Shown: positions 1 through 6,199 of the stretch, in pieces
How positions within the stretch are numbered: position 1 is the stretch's first letter
Layout: each line of letters opens with the position of its first letter
NCBI GenBank assembly: GCA_948665105.1
Contig: CAPNGW010000125.1
Location: forward strand, 1-6,956
Reading direction: 5' to 3'
Length of the DNA stretch: 6,956 nucleotides
DNA from: an uncultured Lachnospiraceae bacterium
GTDB lineage: Bacteria; Bacillota; Clostridia; Lachnospirales; Lachnospiraceae
Made by a program: the position numbers and the translations under genes
Notes under the pieces: model-generated
Databases searched by the model: none
Seen by the model: only the letters and a program-made list of their open reading frames with translations
What the model was told of the DNA's origin: nothing

Positions 1-433
1 GGTGACGTCCGAAGGAAGGCCATGTCCGCCGCTTCAATTTTCGTTGATTCCAGAGCATTTTCCACCGCGTTCACCACTGTCTGAATCTCAGAATGAACAA
101 GGGCATGTCTGATTTCCTCCAGCATTTTTGTGGCTGCTGAGCACTCTATCAGCATTGCATTCTTGGCCTGCATATCCGCCAACTGCTTAAGCAAAGAGGA
201 TGGTACCGTCTCTGATAACCCAGAGGAACGATATTGCTCCTCCCAGATTTTGCTAACCTGTTGAAGCTGATCCGTTGCTCGCTTCTGTGTGGTTTGCTGG
301 GAGGCGCTGGATTCCTGAAAGGCTTTAGAATCTCCGAAACCCGGCCTAACTCCTGAATATTAACATCCTTCATGATACTTTTGCTTGCATTGCCAAGGCT
401 GTTTAGCGCTGCTATCATTCCATCGTACTTCAT
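1..433 (-). pseudogene. Unrecognised helical protein gene, frameshifted and cut by the window edge
   Basis: I do not recognise the family. Reading starts at an ATG at 433-431, with GGAGAG (442-447) eight bases upstream, and gives 37 residues beginning MKYDGMIAALNSLG. That frame then runs into a stop at 149-151. A second frame takes over at about 323 and stays open for 107 codons to the window edge (starting AFQESSASQQ, ending MAFLRTS). The joined product is at least 144 residues, polar, rich in Q, E, A, S and L, and looks mostly alpha-helical or coiled-coil. There is no signal peptide or membrane segment. The second frame is closed upstream by a stop, so it cannot have its own early start. 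Inserting one G in the AAGCC around 321-325 would join the frames smoothly (EILK-AFQES). I see no classical slippery heptamer, so a one-base deletion or a sequencing error is likelier than programmed frameshifting. Confidence 0.55.
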
Positions 434-568
434 GTTGTTTACTCTCCGTCTGTGCCTTTTTTCTCTCATTCACCTGCAATAATACTGCATAGTGCGACCA
501 TGACAACATTCCTCTGTACAAAAGTGGTATTTACTGACTGATATGCCGCCTTTTCTTACTCTCCACGA

Positions 569-661
569 TTACTCAGCTCCTTTTTTTACTAAACCTAATT
601 TCTGTCCGGTCTTCTCTCCAAATAATTCTATAAATGTATCAATATAATATCCGGTCTTCAT
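569..661 (-). pseudogene. Short reading-frame fragment of unknown origin
   Basis: A 30-codon frame (MKTGYYIDTFIELFGEKTGQ onward, ending LVKKGAE and a TAA at 569-571) overlaps the end of the HsdR-like frame in a different register. The beginning (YYIDTFIE) could be the frameshifted continuation of the same decayed gene, or the tail of another one. No ribosome binding site is evident before its ATG. I assign no function. Confidence 0.2.
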
Positions 662-767
662 ATACTGTACCTGCCATATCTTCGGTTATTTCTCCAAAGT
701 AAGAATATCCCATTTGCATCAAATGAACCATTGCAGGCATTTGCACACGAGCTGCTTCGTTAAACAT
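639..767 (-). pseudogene. hsdR: Remnant resembling the N-terminus of a type I restriction HsdR subunit
   Basis: A 42-codon minus-strand frame starts MFNEAARVQMPAMVHLMQMG and continues through GYSYFGEITEDMAGTVYE before a stop at 639-641. The pattern FNE-x2-RV-x2-PA-x2-HL-x3-GY-x-Y is what I know from the start of many HsdR proteins, the ATP-dependent translocase/nuclease subunit of type I restriction systems, where it precedes the nuclease domain. Full HsdR is roughly 1000 residues. Here nothing of the nuclease or helicase domains follows, no good ribosome binding site precedes the ATG, and no hsdM or hsdS is nearby. It is therefore a dead fragment at best. The family assignment is from memory of the motif, without a search. 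Confidence 0.45.
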
Positions 768-1013
768 ATTGACTTTAACATTGACTGCCACTTTCTGGCC
801 TTCTTACATTGCTTTTCTAAAATAAATTCCCTTATCTGTGAAATATTTTATATTTCCACCAGCTTTTATGCTTATAATTCTAATCTCTCATGACGTGAAA
901 GTCAATGCTTATACTTTTACGAGTTCTCTTGCCACTTCTTTAAGTTATATCTGTCGAATCTTGTTAGTTTTGTATTTCTTCAGTTATAACTAAAAAAAAT
1001 GTATTTTTGTTTA

Positions 1014-1042
1014 TTGTTTTTAAGTTGTAAATATGGTACGCT
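1014..1042 (+). promoter_or_regulatory. Possible promoter of the ATPase gene
   Basis: TTGTTT at 1014-1019 and TACGCT at 1037-1042 are separated by 17 bases, and the latter is preceded by TGG (extended -10). The match to consensus is modest. An AT-rich tract lies upstream, and the small palindrome GTAC-GCT-GTAC overlaps the -10. It is the best-placed candidate upstream of the gene starting at 1076. Confidence 0.3.
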
Positions 1043-1075
1043 GTACACAGCACAAGAAAGGAGGCTTATTCTTTC

Positions 1076-2290
1076 ATGATCAAACGAGAAATGTATATGA
1101 ACCGTATCCGCCCATTTATCGGAACAGAATTGATAAAGGTTATGACCGGCATTCGCCGCTGTGGAAAATCCGTTATGCTGGAGCTTATTAAACAAGAGCT
1201 TACTGAGTCTTTCGTAAATCCTGCTCAATTCATTTCCATCAATTTTGAAGATATGAACTATGCCCATCTGCAAACCGCAAAAGCACTGCATGAGGAAATT
1301 ATCAAAAGAGCCTCTAACATCAATGGCAAAGTTTATCTTTTCTTCGATGAAATTCAGGAAGTGAAAGATTGGGAAAAATGCATTAACTCATTTCGTGTTT
1401 CCCTGGATTGCGATATCTATATTACCGGTTCTAATGCCAGGTTACTATCCGGTGAACTTGCCACTTACCTCGGTGGACGTTATGTGGAATTTGTTATCTA
1501 TCCATTCTCTTTTGCCGAATTTATGGAACTGTATAAAACAATCACGCCCGATGAATCCATCCAGAAGTGTTTTCAGAAATATCTTCTGTCCGGCGGTATG
1601 CCCTATCTTGCAAACATCCGCTATGCTGATGAACCATCAAAACAGTATCTCCACGATTTGTTCAACTCTGTTCAGTTGAAAGATATTGTAAAACGCAATA
1701 AAATTCGTGATGTGGATTTATTGGAACGCGTTATCGCATACGTAATGGCAAATGTAGGAAATACATTTTCAGCAGCTTCTCTGGCAAAGTTTCTCAAAAG
1801 CGAGCAGCGTACCGTAGCTCCGGAAACAATCCTCAACTATATCAAATATTGCTGTGATGCTTATTTGTTCTATCATGTAAAGCGTGAGGACTTGCAAGGC
1901 AAACAGCTTCTTGCATACAACGAAAAATATTACATTGCCGATCACGGTATCCGTGAAGCAGTCTTTGGCGGCAATATGAAAGAAATCAATCTTACTTTAG
2001 AAAATATTGTTTATTTGGAACTTCTTCGCCGTGGCTATGAAGTCACAGTAGGGAGAACTGGTGACAAAGAAATTGATTTTGTCTGCCATAAACGAGATGA
2101 AAAGCTGTATGTTCAAGTTGCTTATCTGCTTGCCTCTGACGAAACTATCCAACGTGAATTCGGAGCATATGATAATATCCGAGACAACTTCCCGAAATAC
2201 GTCATTTCTCTGGATGAATTTGACATGAGCCGCAATGGTATCAAGCATCGCAATATCCGTGATTTTCTCTTGGCTGAGGAATGGAATTAG
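1076..2290 (+). CDS. AAA family ATPase with C-terminal DUF4143 / PD-(D/E)XK-like domain
   Basis: A 404-residue cytosolic protein of the AAA_14-DUF4143 family, common and patchily distributed in gut Firmicutes and archaea. Its cellular role is generally not established. Residues 25-32 form Walker A (GIRRCGKS), 85-94 Walker B (KVYLFFDEIQ, with D91 and E92), and 116-120 a sensor-like ITGSN. The DUF4143 part starts at about residue 190 and contains a winged-helix-like stretch near 228-265. At the C-terminus E309, D334 (EIDFV) and Q347-V-A-Y350 match the PD-(D/E)XK fold. Tyrosine stands where the catalytic lysine would be, so nuclease activity is doubtful. The length is usual for the family. The start at 1076 is supported by AAAGGAGG (1057-1064), 11 bases upstream. 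It is the only plus-strand gene here, has no partner gene, and converges on the M56 gene with a 12-base gap. Neighbouring decayed sequence suggests an accessory segment. Confidence 0.9.
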   Translation: MIKREMYMNRIRPFIGTELIKVMTGIRRCGKSVMLELIKQELTESFVNPAQFISINFEDMNYAHLQTAKALHEEIIKRASNINGKVYLFFDEIQEVKDWEKCINSFRVSLDCDIYITGSNARLLSGELATYLGGRYVEFVIYPFSFAEFMELYKTITPDESIQKCFQKYLLSGGMPYLANIRYADEPSKQYLHDLFNSVQLKDIVKRNKIRDVDLLERVIAYVMANVGNTFSAASLAKFLKSEQRTVAPETILNYIKYCCDAYLFYHVKREDLQGKQLLAYNEKYYIADHGIREAVFGGNMKEINLTLENIVYLELLRRGYEVTVGRTGDKEIDFVCHKRDEKLYVQVAYLLASDETIQREFGAYDNIRDNFPKYVISLDEFDMSRNGIKHRNIRDFLLAEEWN

Positions 2291-2302
2291 TAACCTCTAC
2301 TG

Positions 2303-3886
2303 CTACAGGCCCCAGGCAGTGCTTTCCTGGACCTGCTCCCCTTCCCAGCCAACATCATAGGTATTATCATAGGAAGCCCCATAGGATTCACGCTCAAGCT
2401 CCCGGGTGCGCTTATCAAATTCCGCATCTCCCTCCTGAAGCACTGTTAAGGAGGTAATAAAGCCAAGGCGGTCTCTGTGAACGGTAATATCATAAGAGCC
2501 CTCCTCTCGGGACTGATAGAGCCCTCCCATTTCATCTTCAAAAGTACGGATTTTTTCTCCCTTATACCGATGGAATCCGTCCTTATCCTGCCTGATTTCC
2601 CAGGCCTCGTATTCCTCTTCCTGGTCCTCCTCATTCAGGCAAAGAGAAATCTCTATATGAAAGGCACCTTTTTCCACGCCAAATTCCTTTGCCAGCTCCG
2701 CAGCCATACGCTCCTCTAAGAGCTCCGGGTCGCCGATACCCTCCGCCAAAATAGTCAGAACAATATACTCCACCCGCTTCTCGGAATTTTCTCCCAGTGC
2801 AATGTCTCTTGTGCGCGTAACCCTGGCGCCCCACCGGGAATTGCTGCTTGCACAATAGCCCGTCAGCTCCGGTTGAAAAGGCGCCTGCACGCCGGTGGCA
2901 AAGACCACAGTGCCGCACAGAAGAAAGATTACGGAGAAAATCATCATGATTACAGATGCTTTTTTATAATGGAGCACATTTTTTATTCGCCTTTCCACCT
3001 CCGTTTTGGAAAAAGCGCTGTACAAAAGGGTGGAGCGGTTTCCGGTTATGGCCATGGTTAAAAGGCTCTCCGCATAGCTCTTGCGTCTGTCCTCCTTGTA
3101 TGCTCTAAGCACGGCCTCGTCACATGATGCTTCCAAATCGGAGGATAAGCATTTTGACATAATCCATGCCAGGGGATTAAACCAGTTTAAGCTAAGAACC
3201 ACCAGCATCACGGCTTTCACCCAGTTGTCACGGCGTTTGATGTGCATGGCTTCATGGGTCAAAATGTCACGTAAAAGTACGGTATCGTCAAAATTCATGC
3301 GGGTGGGAAGATAGATGCGAGGGTTCCACAGGCCGCACACCATGGGCGAGGCAATTTCATCATTGGTAAATACCAAAATATGCCCCATATCCATATCCCG
3401 CAAAATGGCGTTGATGGTTTCATTATGCTCCACCAATAAACGGACTTTCAGCATCCTGGAATAGCGATATTTCTGACGGAGTAAAACCGCCACCGTGACA
3501 ATCCCTCCCAATGCATAGGCAATCATCAGCCAGCCTCTGGGATTTGCCAGAAGAAATCCCGGGTACTCCTGATAGTCGGTAAAAACTTCCGCAATGCCCA
3601 TCTCCCCTGTGCCCTGCCAAAGAGTATTTTCCACCACGGGACTGCCCGCTGTCGCCTCATTTTCCATAAGAGGCAGACTCAGCTCCGCAAATCCTCTGGC
3701 GCTCAAGGGACTGCTTAAGGAGAAGGGAACCAGAAAGCGAAGTAATACCACGCCCCAAAGCACTGGAAATACAAACCGAGGAAGCCTGTTTTTCAGAACG
3801 CTTCGCAAAAGCAGCACCAGTACGATCATAAGGCTGCCGTAAACTCCCATCAGATAAAAAGGCATATTCATCCTAAAATTAAGCAT
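2303..3886 (-). CDS. M56 family (BlaR1/MecR1-like) membrane metallopeptidase with unusual sensor domain
   Basis: A 527-residue membrane signal transducer of the BlaR1/MecR1 type. The family's zinc protease, once triggered from outside, causes loss of the partner BlaI repressor. Hydrophobic segments lie at about residues 9-31, 37-58, 118-136, 223-245 and 311-333. HEAMH at 211-215 is the zinc-binding HExxH motif, and the EASCDEA stretch (252-258) carries the probable third ligand. The arginine pair at 299-300, just before the last membrane segment, sits about where BlaR1 proteins cleave themselves (by analogy only). Residues 334-527 form an outer domain that lacks any SxxK penicillin-binding motif, has an acidic stretch (418-430) and ends in a tail rich in E, D and Y. 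The inducer is therefore unknown. The start at 3886 has a strong AGGAGGTGA (3893-3901) that overlaps the stop codon of the upstream blaI-like gene, implying translational coupling. Both genes form one operon. Confidence 0.92.
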   Translation of the reverse strand: MLNFRMNMPFYLMGVYGSLMIVLVLLLRSVLKNRLPRFVFPVLWGVVLLRFLVPFSLSSPLSARGFAELSLPLMENEATAGSPVVENTLWQGTGEMGIAEVFTDYQEYPGFLLANPRGWLMIAYALGGIVTVAVLLRQKYRYSRMLKVRLLVEHNETINAILRDMDMGHILVFTNDEIASPMVCGLWNPRIYLPTRMNFDDTVLLRDILTHEAMHIKRRDNWVKAVMLVVLSLNWFNPLAWIMSKCLSSDLEASCDEAVLRAYKEDRRKSYAESLLTMAITGNRSTLLYSAFSKTEVERRIKNVLHYKKASVIMMIFSVIFLLCGTVVFATGVQAPFQPELTGYCASSNSRWGARVTRTRDIALGENSEKRVEYIVLTILAEGIGDPELLEERMAAELAKEFGVEKGAFHIEISLCLNEEDQEEEYEAWEIRQDKDGFHRYKGEKIRTFEDEMGGLYQSREEGSYDITVHRDRLGFITSLTVLQEGDAEFDKRTRELERESYGASYDNTYDVGWEGEQVQESTAWGL

Positions 3887-3899
3887 CTTTCGTCACCTC

Positions 3900-4253
3900 C
3901 TACTCTGCATCCCGAATCATCCGGGAAAGCCTGTCCGCCTCTTCCTCTGAAATCCCCCGGGTTTTTAAAAAGGAGGAAAAGAACAGCTCGCTGGAGCCCC
4001 CGAACATTTTATCAATTAATTGCTCCGTTTCGCTCTGGGCCACCTCTTCCCTGGTTACCAGGGGCTTACAGATAAAGCCCGGCTCCTCCCGGTCAATGGC
4101 TCCTTTTTCAATGCATTTCTTAATGACGGTATAAGTTGTGTTCTTATTCCAGCCGATGCGTTTGGAAAGCACCTCTACAATATCCCGGGCAGATTTGCTG
4201 CCCTGCTCCCATAAGACCTCCATGACCTTCAGCTCTGAGTCAAATAGCTTCAT
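3900..4253 (-). CDS. blaI: BlaI/MecI/CopY family winged-helix transcriptional repressor
   Basis: A 117-residue dimeric DNA-binding repressor, normal in length for BlaI/MecI proteins. The winged-helix domain occupies about residues 1-65. The helix-turn-helix lies at 22-50 (ARDIVEVLSKRIGWNKNTTY onward), followed by the wing around EEPGF. Residues 70-117 form the helical dimerisation region in which family members are cut on induction. The start at 4253 has GGAAGGAG about nine bases upstream. It is followed after 13 bases by the M56 protease gene, the usual BlaI-BlaR1 pairing. Upstream lie two matching inverted repeats overlapping and following a promoter, so autorepression is very likely. No beta-lactamase or penicillin-binding protein gene is present, so the symbol denotes the family, not proven beta-lactam resistance. 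Confidence 0.93.
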   Translation of the reverse strand: MKLFDSELKVMEVLWEQGSKSARDIVEVLSKRIGWNKNTTYTVIKKCIEKGAIDREEPGFICKPLVTREEVAQSETEQLIDKMFGGSSELFFSSFLKTRGISEEEADRLSRMIRDAE

Positions 4254-4271
4254 TGTATTGTTCTCCTTCCC

Positions 4272-4289
4272 AGACTACTTCAATAGTCT
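4272..4289. promoter_or_regulatory. BlaI-type operator, downstream copy
   Basis: AGACTA-CTTCAA-TAGTCT has the same arms and spacing as the repeat at 4303-4320. It lies just downstream of the predicted transcription start, between it and the ribosome binding site of the blaI-like gene, a position suited to roadblock or cooperative repression. Confidence 0.8.
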
Positions 4290-4302
4290 TCTTGTTTTTA
4301 TT

Positions 4303-4320
4303 AGACTATCACAATAGTCT
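4303..4320. promoter_or_regulatory. BlaI-type operator, upstream copy
   Basis: AGACTA-TCACAA-TAGTCT is a perfect 6-bp-arm inverted repeat with a 6-base centre. It covers the -10 box of the operon promoter. The same arms recur at 4272-4289, with dyad centres 31 bp apart (about three helical turns), which would place two repressor dimers on one DNA face. Confidence 0.8.
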
Positions 4321-4331
4321 CGCCATGTCAA
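4303..4331 (-). promoter_or_regulatory. Promoter of the blaI-M56 operon
   Basis: Read on the minus strand, a perfect -35 TTGACA (4326-4331) is followed after exactly 17 bases by TAGTCT (4303-4308), preceded by TGA (extended -10). Transcription should start near 4296. The -10 box and part of the spacer lie inside one of the two BlaI-type operators, so repressor binding would block RNA polymerase directly. Confidence 0.7.
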
Positions 4332-4332
4332 C

Positions 4333-4359
4333 AGGGATTAAAAAATATTTTTAATCCCT
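4333..4359. repeat. 27-bp perfect palindrome between the ClbS-like gene and the blaI promoter
   Basis: AGGGATTAAAAA and its exact complement (12-bp arms) flank the 3-base centre ATA. It lies 31 bases past the stop of the ClbS-like gene and one base upstream of the -35 box of the blaI promoter. It could form a terminator-like hairpin for the upstream minus-strand gene, but no T-run follows it on the minus strand and the stem is mostly A/T. Alternatively it is an AT-rich upstream promoter element or a binding site for another regulator. Confidence 0.6.
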
Positions 4360-4390
4360 AACAGGCAGCAGGACACAAAAAGCACCTTCC

Positions 4391-4939
4391 TTACATCCGT
4401 GAGCGCAGCACAATTTTCTTATGCGCTTTCAGTTTTTTCATGGCCCAATCATAATGGCTTGCAGTAACGCTGACGAAATAAGAACCCAAAGTGCTTCCGC
4501 CCACCCATTTATAGACACCTTTAGAAAACAATTCTTCATTTGAAAAAGTTTCCGCCAGTTTTATCACCTCACTATGGGATTTCTGAAACATACTTTTTGC
4601 ATCCTCTAAAGATGTGGCCTGATGTTTTTCCCAAAATTGCACATTCATATCTCCATAGGTTTTCCAGTTATAAGGCTCTGGAATAAAGGGTTTCTTATCT
4701 CCATTCTGATTTGACTGTATCCAGCTTAACAAAAGCTGATGCCATTCGTAGAGATGAATGAAAATATCCCGAAGATTTTTATCTCGTTTCCAATGGGCCT
4801 CTTTCTTTTTTTCTTCCCCTGAAAAATCAAAAAGTGTTGATAACTCTTTTTCGGTTAAGTCAGAGACAAGAGCGTTTAGCTTTTCATAGTTAGAGGCTGC
4901 TGCTGTTAGTAAATCGGTTTTTGTTGTTGGTCTTCCCAT
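4391..4939 (-). CDS. ClbS/DfsB family (DUF1706) four-helix-bundle protein
   Basis: A 182-residue cytosolic protein of the ClbS/DfsB family, structurally related to DinB-like four-helix bundles. The named member, E. coli ClbS, protects its host by opening the reactive cyclopropane of colibactin. Most family members, including those in Firmicutes, have no assigned substrate. Family hallmarks are the N-terminal GRPTTKTDLLTAA helix, LRDIFIHLYEWHQLLLSW at about 56-73 with H62 and H67, the EPYNWKTYGDMN loop at 88-99, and SHYDWAMKKL at 161-170 near the C-terminus. The length fits (about 170 is usual). The start at 4939 has AAAGGAG about ten bases upstream. It stands alone, downstream of the WYL regulator gene, with its own promoter that shares that regulator's operator motif. 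A stress- or toxin-protective role is inference; colibactin resistance specifically is not implied. Confidence 0.88.
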   Translation of the reverse strand: MGRPTTKTDLLTAAASNYEKLNALVSDLTEKELSTLFDFSGEEKKKEAHWKRDKNLRDIFIHLYEWHQLLLSWIQSNQNGDKKPFIPEPYNWKTYGDMNVQFWEKHQATSLEDAKSMFQKSHSEVIKLAETFSNEELFSKGVYKWVGGSTLGSYFVSVTASHYDWAMKKLKAHKKIVLRSRM

Positions 4940-5092
4940 ATCATCATTCTCCTTTTACAACTAAAATTACGTTTTTTCCACCTCTTGAGTGTGAGAAAAA
5001 ACTTTTTCATCATGCTGCAGGCTTCATTTTATGTCATATTGAAATGAGCCTTAACCATGTGAGGAATACAAAATCTGTTTGGTTACAGGAAT

Positions 5093-5127
5093 AGTATAAC
5101 ACGCAAACCCTGACACCCTATGTCAGG
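5093..5127 (-). promoter_or_regulatory. Promoter and operator of the ClbS-like gene
   Basis: An inverted repeat with 7-bp arms, CCTGACA-CCCTA-TGTCAGG (5109-5127), is followed on the minus strand by an extended -10 box, TGT-TATACT (-10 at 5093-5098). There is no -35 at normal spacing; CTGACA lies 22 bases from the -10. The same layout occurs in front of the WYL gene. Transcription from here would leave a leader of about 145 bases before 4939. A weaker alternative promoter (TTAAGG at 5049-5054, 17 bases, TAAAAT at 5026-5031) lies within that leader. Confidence 0.6.
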
Positions 5128-5169
5128 ATTTATACTCTCCGGGCATCTTATTATGGCTATCCGGCCGTT

Positions 5170-6066
5170 TTACAAGGTATATTTTTCATAAATTTTCTTT
5201 GCCTGCTCCGCCACAACGTCTGTAAGGTATGCTGGCTCTATAATCTCTACTTGTGTTCCGAATGATAACAGATACCCTATAAGCCATTCATCTTCTGGCA
5301 TTTCAGCAGATACGATTAAATCGCCATTTTCTTTTTTGCCTACTTGTGTTCTGTCAAATTCATCATAAACACGATAGGACATCTGTTTTGGAAAACGCAA
5401 TACGATTTTATTGCAGGCCCGACTCGATGTTTCATCTAATTCCGGAAATGAACTTTTGCAAAAGCTGTCCGTGAGAACTTCTAAATCTATAATGCGGGTC
5501 AGTTTGAAGATACGATAATCCTGCTTTTTTGTACAATACGCTTTTAAGTACCACGCCATGGACCTGTATGACATTTTTAGGGGCTGGACAATTCTTTCGC
5601 TAATCGTTCCATAGGAATTTGCATAGGTTATTTTTACGCACTTTTGATGAATTACTGCTGATTTCAGTAATTCAAATTTCTCATTGTCAGTTCCCTTGTT
5701 TCCCCATCTGGAAAAATCCACTTCAAGCCAATCCTCCGAATTAATATTAAATATTGCAGAAAGCTTTTGTAATGTTTGGCTGCTGCCAATATTTTTCGTA
5801 GAATTTATGCTTTGTAAGGCTGTTAGAATTTCCTGCTTTTCTTCTTCTGACAATACTGCTCTGTCTAAAACAAAGTCATTCATTAAATGAATGCCGCCGT
5901 TTCGCCCTGCTTCTGCGTAAACAGGAATGCCTGCGCCACTCAGAGCATCAATATCTCTGTAAATCGTCCTTGGGGATACTTCAAATTTTTCTGCCAATTC
6001 TGGAGCAGTAGCCCGGCCTTTATCGAGTAAATGATACACAATCTTAAATAATCTGCTTTCCTGCAT
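5170..6066 (-). CDS. WYL-domain helix-turn-helix transcriptional regulator (YafY-like)
   Basis: A 298-residue cytosolic regulator. Residues 4-55 are an HTH_11-type winged helix (helix-turn-helix at about 20-45, including SPRTIYRDIDAL). The WYL domain covers about 130-205 with the signature W172-Y173-L174, and a WCX-like C-terminal part runs from 218 to 295. WYL domains are ligand- or nucleic-acid-sensing modules, and family members act as repressors or, as with PafBC, activators. I chose the ATG at 6064-6066 because AGGAGG (6075-6080) is eight bases from it. The in-frame TTG two codons upstream (6070-6072) would be only two bases from that site. Its promoter and the promoter of the downstream ClbS-like gene share one operator motif, so autoregulation plus control of that gene is the simplest reading. 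The effector cannot be read from sequence. Confidence 0.93.
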   Translation of the reverse strand: MQESRLFKIVYHLLDKGRATAPELAEKFEVSPRTIYRDIDALSGAGIPVYAEAGRNGGIHLMNDFVLDRAVLSEEEKQEILTALQSINSTKNIGSSQTLQKLSAIFNINSEDWLEVDFSRWGNKGTDNEKFELLKSAVIHQKCVKITYANSYGTISERIVQPLKMSYRSMAWYLKAYCTKKQDYRIFKLTRIIDLEVLTDSFCKSSFPELDETSSRACNKIVLRFPKQMSYRVYDEFDRTQVGKKENGDLIVSAEMPEDEWLIGYLLSFGTQVEIIEPAYLTDVVAEQAKKIYEKYTL

Positions 6067-6088
6067 TGCCAACTCCTCCTCTGGTCAT

Positions 6089-6122
6089 AGATTACCATCA
6101 AAATCCTGACATGATATGTCAA
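6089..6122 (-). promoter_or_regulatory. Promoter and operator of the WYL regulator gene
   Basis: TGACAT-GAT-ATGTCA (6107-6121) is a perfect inverted repeat. On the minus strand TTGACA (6117-6122) is followed after 22 bases by TAATCT (6089-6094), preceded by TGG (extended -10). The 22-base distance is too long for an ordinary -35/-10 pair but equals that at the ClbS-like promoter. A start near 6082 would give a leader of about 16 bases with AGGAGG near its 5' end. Confidence 0.6.
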
Positions 6123-6199
6123 TATTTATTATAATTATTTTTCTACTCATTATCAACCGGGTAAGCATAAAGAAAATTTCCACCAGTGCCCACTAACAG

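Larger units (their letters stand above)
470..1055. other. Region without an intact gene, containing decayed coding fragments
   Basis: About 590 bases between two real genes contain no convincing complete reading frame on either strand. The sequence is AT-rich. On the minus strand, short protein-like stretches are interrupted by stops and frame changes. From high to low coordinates these are a stretch resembling KAGGNIKYFTDKGIYFRKAM ending at the stop at 804-806, the HsdR-like stretch at 639-767, and a 30-codon stretch at 569-661. This pattern fits an eroded gene or genes rather than a functional spacer. The plus-strand promoter of the following ATPase gene should lie at its right end. Confidence 0.5.

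Noticed and set aside
321..330. Programmed ribosomal frameshifting in the left-edge gene
   Set aside because: No classical X-XXY-YYZ slippery heptamer is present; a simple one-base loss explains the data.
980..1291. A 103-codon minus-strand frame across the start of the ATPase gene
   Set aside because: It is antisense to the Walker A region of a clear gene and has no recognisable family.
2446..3842. Several 60-95-codon frames on both strands inside the M56 gene
   Set aside because: They lie wholly within the intact M56 frame, which has membrane segments, HExxH and a strong ribosome binding site; they are shadows.
4940..5060. Leader peptide upstream of the ClbS-like gene
   Set aside because: The short ATG frames lack ribosome binding sites and show no regulatory codon run.
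5144..5166. Hairpin downstream of the WYL gene (CCGG...CCGG)
   Set aside because: The arms pair only imperfectly and there is no T-run, so terminator function is not supported.
6070..6072. TTG as start codon of the WYL regulator
   Set aside because: It is only two bases from AGGAGG; the ATG at 6064-6066 has ideal eight-base spacing.
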